The translations under genes were made by a program, and so were the position numbers. Positions 8,567-14,858 of a stretch of DNA of 14,858 nucleotides are shown piece by piece. Within the stretch, counting starts at the first letter, position 1. The number at the start of each line of letters is the position of its first letter. The stretch is from the NCBI GenBank assembly GCA_010015745.1, contig ML978423.1, forward strand, positions 1 through 14,858, given 5' to 3'. Source of the stretch: Setomelanomma holmii. Its lineage: Eukaryota > Ascomycota > Dothideomycetes > Pleosporales > Phaeosphaeriaceae. The notes under the pieces are model-generated. The model searched no databases and was not told the DNA's origin. It worked only from the letters and a program-made list of their open reading frames with translations.

Positions 8567-9277
8567 ATGGACACGTTCTTTGCTCATAGTGGGATAACCC
8601 TCTCTGATGATGGAGAATACGACAGTCCAGACACAGAATTCGATTACAGTTCCCCGCAGTCAAACACTTCCGCCGAAGAATTAGACAAAACCTATCAGCC
8701 CGAGACGAGTGAAGACAGTGACGACAGCTCCGACGACAACTACACCAATGGCTCAGTAGAAGGCAATCAGGAGGATTTCACCGATATGCAGAAAGAAGGA
8801 GAGAGAATTTCAAGTGAGATCGTAGATAAAGTACTTATGGGTAAACCAAGCAATCTCAGGCCCGATGAAGGCGACTTTTCTTGGGCAGCAGTAGTGGACA
8901 TTCTCGACTCTTCTGCCTTTAGCAAACAACATCCCCAGTGGGATGTTGCAGCCTTTGTTTGCACCAGGCTCGCTGTAGGCCTGTGCAAGCAATTTACTCA
9001 AGATCTACGAAATGAAGTACGGCGGCCAGGGCACCAATGGTCACTAGCTTGCCTTCAGCTTGCCAGTAGATGCTTTGACACGAAGCTCGTCGAGCAAGGC
9101 AAGGTCACTATCGTGGAGATATTGCAGTACGACGATGAGATAGGGTGCTCGTGCCATGATCTCGAAATTCATATAAGCCAGTGCCAGACTCGTGCGGAGC
9201 AACTAGAATGTCTTGGCTTTAACTTGATGGAAGCGAGTCTTGATGATGGATTCAATTGTGGAGAGCTAGAAGACTAA
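8567..9277 (+). CDS. Acidic orphan protein (236 aa), function unknown
   Basis: An uninterrupted frame with a good start context (CCAACCATGG). The first ~85 residues are very rich in D, E and S (for example SEDSDDSSDD) and are probably disordered. Residues about 100-225 look folded and mostly helical, with WAAVVDIL, WDVAAFVCTRLAVGLCKQF and WSLACLQLASRCFD, and several cysteines. The C-terminus is acidic again (ELED). There is no signal peptide or membrane segment, so an intracellular protein is likely. I do not recognise the family. Such acidic tails occur in nuclear or chromatin-associated proteins, but nothing specific supports that here. Codon use and an intact frame between mobile elements suggest a real gene. 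An alternative is a short chance gene specific to this lineage. Confidence 0.65.
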   Translation: MDTFFAHSGITLSDDGEYDSPDTEFDYSSPQSNTSAEELDKTYQPETSEDSDDSSDDNYTNGSVEGNQEDFTDMQKEGERISSEIVDKVLMGKPSNLRPDEGDFSWAAVVDILDSSAFSKQHPQWDVAAFVCTRLAVGLCKQFTQDLRNEVRRPGHQWSLACLQLASRCFDTKLVEQGKVTIVEILQYDDEIGCSCHDLEIHISQCQTRAEQLECLGFNLMEASLDDGFNCGELED

Positions 9278-9555
9278 GTTAGTCTTGGGGCAGACTTTAG
9301 AAGGACTTAGAAATATCACTATTTTCATTGGATAATTACCGTTGTTCATGCATTTACATGTCTTCAGCACAAAAGGCCATGCCGAGCGCTCGACTTTCCG
9401 CTGCGTCACCAGCATTTCTGCTAGTTGATTCCATTGATCCATTTGTGCCATAATGCGCACACTGACCAAATTCATCGATTGCGATCAAGTCTATTTGCAA
9501 CCTTTGAATAAGTCAGTAAGCTTCGCTTTTTGATTTCTGTACAGTAGGCAAGTGG
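9278..9555. other. Spacer between the orphan gene and the family B unit
   Basis: No gene is supported. TACAGTA at 9540-9546 lies ten bases before the left end of the family B unit. Confidence 0.4.
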
Positions 9556-9896
9556 TAACACTCTTATGCATTTGCAGTTTCGGCTTTGCACTTCGCCGCT
9601 CAATTGTTATCCTACGCTTACCCTAGCATGCTCGTGGCTAAGTGCCTCCTTGTAAGTATGCAGCGCCCGGTTATACATCTGCTCAGTCTAGCCCAGGAGC
9701 ATGCCCAGGCTGCTGATCATGTCCAGTGTCGATTTGTGAGTGAGCCTAAGTGCCTCCTTCTCTCGCACTGCCCGCTCTGTGAAGGAGCTTCGGCATGCTG
9801 TAGCAAAACAAGCGGTGTTACATGTCCTTATCGTCGAGAATTGACCACAGAACCAGCAGGCTGGCTGAGCCTTTGTGCCTGTTGCGGATTGCCTGG

Positions 9897-9903
9897 TACA
9901 GTA
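9897..9903. other. Excision-scar motif causing an NLR frameshift
   Basis: On the minus strand the NLR reads W-A-I-S-Y up to this point and continues in another frame as Q-A-I-R-N-R-H. The boundary is TACTGTA. Dropping 5 bp (CTGTA) leaves TAC-CAG and restores I-S-Y-Q-A-I-R, the usual family sequence. This is the same scar as at 2640-2646, in an unrelated gene. Confidence 0.75.
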
Positions 9904-10968
9904 CGAGATGGCCCACGTCGTCCACGCGCTGGGATCCGGGTAGTATTGGAGCAGCACGTCGGTGGGGTCACCCGACTTCACCAGCTCGCTCCATTGCCCC
10001 TCGTGAAACCCGAGGTAGCCCGTCCTTGCTGCTTGGAGACCTTGCCCAGCTGCTGCGACTCTCTCAACTGCTCCAGCCGCATTAACCGAGTCTTCATCAG
10101 CACCGACCCGTGGTCGGCGCTAGACGGGAAGTGCCTCACGTCGTACGCATCGGAGTCTCCATTTTGTCAGGGCGTGCGAGCCAAGCTATGACATGTTCTA
10201 CTACTGTATCGACATTGCTATCTGCAGGATATCCCCTGTTTGTCTCCAGAAATGCTACCAGCGCATCTCGCAATATGACGCTTAAGGGTGTCCTCGCTCC
10301 GCAGAACATGTGCCTTCTGGCGCTGGCGCGGTCCTAGTCGCGGCAAGGACACCCGTGCGAGTTGTGCCCTCTCCGCCGGCCTGTCCACAAGTTGACGTGC
10401 TCTTGGAACGTCTTCTAGGCTAAAGATGATTTGATATACACCATAGTCTATGAACCTTGTAGCTATAGGCCCTACACTAACATGACGTTGCTACTGACAC
10501 TCTCTGCTTGCGATGCTGCCCGCGCACGCCTGCATCTGCTTGTGCGCCTCCTGAGAGCTGATGTGCCGCCGCGTTGCTCTCGCCGTCTCTTTGACCTTCT
10601 TCGTTTCCTCTAGCCCGATGTATTCCAAGCACCGCAATACCTTGAAGCGGTAGTATTGCCCCGTTCTGTCCAGCAGTGGCCGCTCGCGGCGGAACCTATC
10701 CGCCGTCGTGGCAACTGCAACAAGCGTCTGACCGATGTGCAATACGTCGTCCCCACCCTGCTCTCCAGCGCGCACCGGGTTTGTTCGTACCTGTCGCTCC
10801 ATCCTCATATTCCTCGCCAAACCTCCCCAACTCGATCGGATCGAATAAGAGGAGGTGGCCTGGCGCGCCTCCCATATCGTCACGCGGAGGTCGCCGTTGC
10901 CACGCGGCGTGCGGTAGCTCGTCTGGCAGACCGTCCCGCTCGTCTCCTTGCTCGTCGCGCGCACGAAG

Positions 10969-11008
10969 CTGTAGTCGTTAGCCTACGTTTGAGTGGACTC
11001 ACCCATAC
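10969..11008 (-). other. Relic intron within the NLR debris
   Basis: On the minus strand there are GTATGG and GTGAGT donor-like sites, a GCTAACGAC branch site and a CTACAG acceptor, followed directly by TTC-GTG-CGC-GCG-ACG of the patatin region (F-V-R-A-T-S). The family is usually continuous across this point (CKV-FVCATS). Length is 34 or 40 nt, depending on the donor. The exact join is blurred by a nearby frameshift. Confidence 0.55.
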
Positions 11009-11348
11009 CTTACAGCCTACCGTCCGGCGCATCCCCGAGCAGCGCGTCTGCTTGCAGGTCTTGCTGCTTGACCACCTCATTCACCGCCTGCGCCAGCTCC
11101 TTGGCGTCAAAGCAGCCCTGCACTTTGCCCTTGACCGTCACCCGGTGCCGCGCCTTGTGGAAGACGCGGCCGGAAAACGACAGCACGCGGCGATGCAGTC
11201 GGCCACGCTCATCCTTAGCCAGCCGAGCATGACAGCTTAGTAAGTTATACTGGCTAAAGCTAGAGCGGCTCGGGTAAAGCGTGTGCTAAGCGAGACCGGG
11301 AGCGCGGTGGGGAGGGTGGCTGAGCGGCAAAGCGGGCATGAGAGTGTA

Positions 11349-11650
11349 CCTACGGACATAGGAAGCTTCCCGGCACATAATGAAATCTTGATCTGACAGG
11401 TCTCGAATCACGTTCCTGAACCACTCAACAAAGAAATGATGTTGCGATCATCCCATGTCTATTGCGATGTTGACATGATCATAATGCTTACGGTGCTTAC
11501 TGTCTATAAGCTTACGCATGAGGCTGCGCACTCAATATTTCATCGGTAACGATACTTGGTGCAGTTGGTGTGTCGGCCGCCGTCATTCAAACACATCAGG
11601 ACGGACCATCCATAGCTTAGCTTAACGGTCGTGGCGAGCTAGAACTGCTT
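11349..11650. other. Upstream region of the coiled-coil gene
   Basis: About 300 bp without a supported gene. It is AT-rich and contains no recognisable repeat or TATA box that I would defend. Confidence 0.35.
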
Positions 11651-11980
11651 ATGTTGAGAACCAGAGAATTCGGAGCTTCGCGTTCGTGGCAGCTTGCAGG
11701 ATTACGTGACACGAAAGGATCGTCCTCGTCTAGTCTGTCAATCAATGTTTGTGATGCTAAGGATCCGCCGATGGTTGTTAAGACTGCTCATGAGCAAAAC
11801 TTGATTACACATGCTACGGAATTGGAAGCCGGTTTCAAGAAGCTGGAGATCGAGAACAGGCAACTTATGACAGAGTGTGACATACTGAGGAGGAAAAACT
11901 CTGCTTTGGAGGGAGAGATGAACGAAATGGTAGAGATCTTAAACAGAGTTACAAGAACTATGAATCGGGGATCCTTTTGA
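11651..11980 (+). CDS. Small coiled-coil protein (109 aa), function unknown
   Basis: The last ~55 residues form a convincing coiled coil: leucines and isoleucines in heptad spacing through LEAGFKKLEIENRQL, CDILRRKNSALEGEM and MVEILNRVT, rich in E, K and N. It resembles a leucine zipper without an adjacent basic DNA-binding region. The N-terminal half is serine-rich and less certain. A second ATG at 11771 would give a shorter product holding only the coiled coil. I cannot name a family. It could be a small dimerising protein or the surviving 3' end of a longer gene, for example a transposase C-terminal coil. No close neighbour suggests a role. Confidence 0.5.
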   Translation: MLRTREFGASRSWQLAGLRDTKGSSSSSLSINVCDAKDPPMVVKTAHEQNLITHATELEAGFKKLEIENRQLMTECDILRRKNSALEGEMNEMVEILNRVTRTMNRGSF

Positions 11981-12472
11981 CGAGGCATTTGCCGTACATT
12001 ACTCTTATCAGCCACTAGCGTCAAAGGCGTGCTCCTAAGTTACATAAGTCTTGCTATCTACCATTACGCCACTATCAACACTAGATCCACTTTCAGCAAT
12101 TATACATGTTGTCTTTGATTCGTGCGCCAAATCCGAATTTGTGTTTCCAGGGGCACAATTTACGCTCACCAACAATGAGTATAAAAGCGTTATAACCATA
12201 ACAACTTGCACTTGAACCTAGTGCGACGTCCATTCGAGGCAGACGACAAGGGGCAGAAATAAGCACGAAAGCACACAACCTGTAGTAGCTAGACCCTAAT
12301 TCATATTGGTAATGAAGCAATAAATGATGAAGCAATATTAGCTGCTAGGCGGTATCGTGTGACGAAGCTATATACGGACCAATAATCTCTAGCTGTATTC
12401 TTCAACTATTCATCTCTCATTGAGAAGCAAAAAAACAGAAAACAGAGTTATCTTTAGCAGCACTTACGATCG
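11981..12472. promoter_or_regulatory. Intergenic region with a candidate TATA box for the ankyrin-like gene
   Basis: Short frames only. TATATA at 12369-12374 lies about 100 bp before the ATG at 12473, followed by a CT-rich stretch, a reasonable core promoter layout. AATAAA at 12319-12324 could be a polyadenylation signal, but it is far (about 340 bp) from the stop of the coiled-coil gene. Confidence 0.35.
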
Positions 12473-12991
12473 ATGAATATATGGAAAGTTAAGAGACACG
12501 TAAAAGAAAGATCTGAACAAGAAGACCAATCCGTTTTCGAAATAGCGCTTGTCATGCAAAATTGGGCTTTGGCTGATGCTCTACTTGATATTAGTGCACG
12601 AGCCGGGCTGATATTGAAGGACCTCTTCGACAGCGGCCGACGTAAGGGATATGGTAACATACTAGGAGTTGTAACGCAGCACCGCCGTGGATACTCTTTT
12701 TGACAGGAAAAACTAGCTCGCCGGCTAATTGAGATGGGAGCTGCTTTTATAACCCATGAGAAGGAACGAGACAAGGGCCCTTTACGTAATGCCACTATTG
12801 CTGGCCGGCAGTCAATCGTGACCTCCATCGTTGACCACGTGCCTCAGATTCCAACAAATATGGTGGAAGATGCGGATAATGCTTGCGATAGAGCGAAGGA
12901 AGTTTTGAACATTGTGGAAAAAGCGCAACAGAACTGCCTATCCACACAGCACCGTGATCTCGTCGGGCGGAAGAAGTTCAGACGCTACTAG
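12473..12991 (+). CDS. Short ankyrin-repeat-like protein, probably two exons
   Basis: The frame from 12473 meets TGA at 12701-12703 but continues in the same frame to TAG at 12989-12991. An intron at 12642-12716 (donor GTAAGG, acceptor CTAG, 75 nt) removes the stop and keeps frame, giving 147 residues. A more attractive acceptor, GACAG at 12706, would shift the frame and stop early. Ankyrin-like pieces are NWALADALLD, RRLIEMGAAFI and KGPLRNATIAGRQSIVTSIV. The C-terminal DRAKEVLNIVEKAQQ resembles the last helix pair of such repeats. Ankyrin repeats are protein-binding scaffolds; the partner is unknown. It may instead be a fragment of a larger ankyrin protein whose TGA is a true lesion. Confidence 0.5.
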
Positions 12992-13596
12992 ACTCGAAGC
13001 AGGCATGGCTTCTAATTGTCATCGTGAAGACTAACGACGGAAGGTTATCACTTGATTGTAGCGAGGTCACGTACAACCGTCGTTACATCTCGGAATCTGA
13101 GCTATATCGGACCGACTCCACATCAGACACTGCGGGGTTTCGAGCCCCTCTCGGGGTTTCCTGGCCCTCTCATGTATATAGAGGCTGTCTCCCAGCGATT
13201 ACTGTTCAGCAGCTTTTCTGTATTCTTTCGTACAAGACCTATAGGTGGCAATAGTATCCTAGGTCCTCGAGCTCCCACGCACTCCCATATGCCTCTGAGT
13301 GAGTTCGCACCGCATACGGATCTCTTGTCTTACCTGCGTCGTTACATTGTTGGGATCAACATCGAAAATTCAATAGAAGAAGAGGGCGTGGTGGAATACA
13401 GTTGCAAAAGACAAGCCAGTGCGACATGGTAATGTTCATTGCAAACATGACGTCACCTCTGCGCGCTTAAAATATCTAACGTAGTAGAGCTCCAGGTGTA
13501 CTGGGATAACCCTTCTTTATGCTGAAGGTCTCACCGCAAGGCCAGTGCCAGACATTCTAGCGATGGTGGCTTAGTTTCCTGACTCTTGATAATACA
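12992..13596. promoter_or_regulatory. Non-coding stretch with promoter-like core (possible solo LTR)
   Basis: A TATATA box at 13175-13180 sits in CATGTATATAGAGGC and is followed by a pyrimidine-rich stretch. Just upstream are two copies of CGGGGTTTC around a small CCCC/GGGG hairpin. This layout resembles the core of a fungal LTR (U3-TATA-R-U5), but I could not define TG..CA ends or a target duplication. A 126-codon frame at 13052-13432 has no family character. Confidence 0.25.
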
Positions 13597-13598
13597 TA

Positions 13599-13792
13599 CA
13601 GTCGCTAGCGATTGCGGCTTCACCCCTGCGCAAGGCTGCAACATGGTTTTACTCAGCCCCACCTTGCGTACATAGTTTAGCGCTGTGAGTCAATCGCAGG
13701 GCAAGCGATATAATTGGCCAATTATTAGTGGAACAATGATTAGACTCTGGTGATACCGCTTGCAAGGGTGAAGCCGCATTCGCTAGCAACTG
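13599..13792 (+). mobile_element. Family A MITE, copy 2
   Basis: A 194-bp element bounded by TA at 13597-13598 and 13793-13794. It begins CAGTCGCTAGCGATTGCGGC and ends in the reverse complement with a few mismatches (TTCGCTAGCAACTG). The interior includes the palindrome AATTGGCCAATT. It matches copy 3 in the same orientation and copy 1 in reverse. No coding capacity. Confidence 0.93.
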
Positions 13793-13794
13793 TA

Positions 13795-14283
13795 TTCAAT
13801 TATTGCATGCAAATATACACCCGCCACAGCAATGTTTTGATGGTTCGACGTAAGCCAGAACATAACGTTTATCCCTGTGTCACGAAAATGCCGCTGGTGT
13901 GGAACGCCAGTAGTAATTTCTGTTCAACCAACACCATCAACAGCTACAAGACGTAGATGTTCTCGGCATAGAACCCATCGCCTGTCCAGTGGCTGGTACT
14001 TGACGGAAAGTTGTCCCGTCACAAAGCCTGGTCAGCTTACCGGCAGATATTCTGTGTCGTCGTCATCAAAGCAGCAGTATTTGACGCTTTGGTATTAATT
14101 AGCCACTTTTAGTATAGACCGGTATGGACTTTGACTTAGGAGTCCAAGGAGAAGTAGTCTGACATGTCAGCTGTCGTTCCGTATCACGCTGACGCACTAA
14201 GCTCACCATCGGGCTTACCTTACATTGTCTGGATCAGACAATTCCAAGCCATGCAGTCGTGTTAGCGTTTGCGTTCAACGAGG
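13795..14283. other. Spacer between two direct MITE copies
   Basis: About 490 bp with no supported gene. Short frames at 13750-13956 and 13877-14098 (+) overlap MITE sequence or have no family character. Confidence 0.4.
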
Positions 14284-14285
14284 TA

Positions 14286-14479
14286 CAGTCGCTAGCGATT
14301 GCGGCTTCACCCCTGCGCAAGGCCGCAACATGGTTTTACTCAGCCCCACCTTGCGTACATAGTTTAGCGCCGTGAGTGAATCGCAGGGCAAGCAATATAA
14401 TTGGCCAATTATTAGTGGAACAATGATTAGACTCTGGTGATACCGCTTGCAGGGGTGAAGCCGCACTCGCTAGCAACTG
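14286..14479 (+). mobile_element. Family A MITE, copy 3
   Basis: A 194-bp element bounded by TA at 14284-14285 and 14480-14481. By my hand alignment it differs from copy 2 at six of 194 positions (about 97% identical), five of them transitions. Same orientation as copy 2. TIRs and interior are as described there. Confidence 0.93.
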
Positions 14480-14481
14480 TA

Positions 14482-14858
14482 CCGACACGGAGCTCGTGAT
14501 GCAGCCCTTAATCACCAAGGCCGAATCAAGCTATTTGGAAATGGATCTCGAAAAATTCATGCTGACAAGCATAAGCCTTACTTTCTATGGATCGATCTCA
14601 CGAGATGTTGCTTTGTCTGATAGCGGATGACGATGGCGTACTGCATGGACATAAGCAGCAACGTCTGACGGCACTCTGCTTCGAGAAGATCTCCTACCAA
14701 AATCACTAAGTTTACATTATATGATTCCGGTTGTCCGCGATGCAGCGTGCATTCTCTAGCGTAATGACATGAACAGCGCATAAATCGTTCATCTCTTGTT
14801 CATGGCCGAATCCCACTTTCTTCATCAGCTTCTCTATCCCCATCGGCATCTCAAATGA
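14482..14858. other. Right-edge stretch, possible gene fragments
   Basis: I recognise no gene. On the minus strand a frame from about 14849 begins MPMGIEKLMKKVGFGHEQEM and stops after about 48 codons, and another (14578-14781) overlaps it. They could be broken pieces of one gene that continues beyond the window edge, but no family is evident. Confidence 0.25.

Larger units (their letters stand above)
9622..11230 (-). pseudogene. Patatin / NB-ARC / TPR NOD-like receptor, collapsed and truncated
   Basis: Read on the minus strand from 11230. Patatin-domain pieces come first: MLGWLRMSVADCI, KARHRVTVKGKVQG, ATSKETSGTVCQTSYRTPRG, TIWEARQATS, and YYRFKVLRCLEYIGLEE (to about 10490). The pre-NB-ARC linker follows (FSLEDVPRARQLVDRPAE, about 10440-10301), then NB-ARC pieces (SEDTLKRHIA, VVEHVIAWLARPDK, AYDVRHFPSSADHGSV, EGQWSELVKSGDP, WTTWAISY), then TPR pieces (THKSTLDMISSLGMLL, EQMYNRALHTYKEAL, to 9622). 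The N-terminal patatin glycine loop and GxSxG nucleophile are missing, as are Walker A, Walker B and the GLPL region. Further lesions are several frameshifts and a TAA at 9820-9818 where the family has W. A relic intron lies at about 11008-10969. In fungi, intact NLRs of this layout act in allorecognition and regulated cell death (Neurospora PLP-1 is one). This copy cannot encode one. Confidence 0.85.
9556..11348. mobile_element. Family B inverted-repeat unit carrying NLR gene debris (Pack-type candidate)
   Basis: The left end (9556 to about 9621) reads TAACACTCTTATGCATTTGC and then CGGCTTTGC and CCGCTCAATTGTTATCC, matching the left arm of the MITE at 7320-7593. The right end (about 11254-11348) carries GGCTCGGGTAAAGC, GTGCTAAGCGAGAC, GCGGCAAAGCG and GCATGAGAGTGTA, the matching right arm. 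Between them, almost edge to edge, lies a minus-strand NLR pseudogene (9622-11230). TA is present at both outer ends, with one extra A on the left. Either a family B element captured an NLR fragment, or two independent insertions happen to bracket it. The fit of the boundaries favours capture. Confidence 0.65.

Noticed and set aside
10202..10208. TACTGTA inside the NLR debris as a third coding excision scar
   Set aside because: On the minus strand it reads V-D-T-V-V-E in frame with the family-like sequence on both sides (S-N-V-D and E-H-V-I-A-W). Removing 5 bp would break the frame, so it is probably normal coding sequence.
9586..11240. Long plus-strand frames at 9586-10191 and 10656-11240 as genes
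   Set aside because: They are antisense to the NLR debris, arise from its high GC content, and have no family resemblance.
13130..13160. Possible tRNA B box in GGGTTTCGAGCCCC
   Set aside because: It lacks the GGTTCGA core, and no A box or acceptor stem pairs at the right distance.
1..14858. CRISPR array, bacterial operon or phage content
   Set aside because: There are no regularly spaced repeats and no prokaryotic genes; spliceosomal introns and fungal families are present instead.

Overview
The window looks like a repeat-rich, gene-poor accessory region of a filamentous ascomycete (Pezizomycotina; Dothideomycetes is my best guess, not proven). The grounds are short spliceosomal introns of about 50 bp with CTAAC-type branch sites, a four-exon MFS transporter gene, debris of a fungal patatin/NB-ARC/TPR NOD-like receptor, an F-box protein, and several families of short inverted-repeat transposons. 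Nothing bacterial or organellar was seen.

Layout, left to right. 154-510: TACAGTA/TACTGTA motifs and the first copy of a ~195-bp TA-flanked MITE (here family A, CAGT termini). 1572-3253 (+): an MFS efflux transporter pseudogene with three recognisable introns, one in-frame stop and one 5-bp frameshift. 3419-3584: a 150-bp hAT-type MITE with a perfect 8-bp target duplication. 3777-3850: a decayed family A end. 4332-4431: an isolated end of a second inverted-repeat family (family B). 4977-7232 (+): an intact 751-residue F-box protein with the same ~250-residue domain on both sides of the F-box. 7320-7593: a short family B MITE. 8567-9277 (+): an acidic 236-residue orphan protein. 9556-11348: a 1.8-kb unit bounded by family B ends and filled with a collapsed NLR pseudogene on the minus strand. 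11651-11980 (+): a small coiled-coil protein. 12473-12991 (+): a small ankyrin-like gene. 13599-13792 and 14286-14479: two family A MITEs, about 97% identical.

The main story is transposon traffic. TACTGTA/TACAGTA is exactly the scar expected when a Tc1/mariner-type element with CAGT ends excises from a TA site. The 7-mer occurs about fifteen times here against about two expected. In two unrelated pseudogenes, the transporter and the NLR, the frameshift is exactly this 5-bp scar, and ignoring it restores the family reading frame. One locus carries tandem scars directly beside a family A MITE, as if one TA site had been used repeatedly, which could seed a pentanucleotide microsatellite.

The second story is a TIR-bounded cassette of NLR debris that still holds a relic intron and has lost Walker A, Walker B and the GLPL region by separate internal deletions. 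It resembles a Pack-type element. Family assignments are from memory of conserved motifs; no database search was possible.
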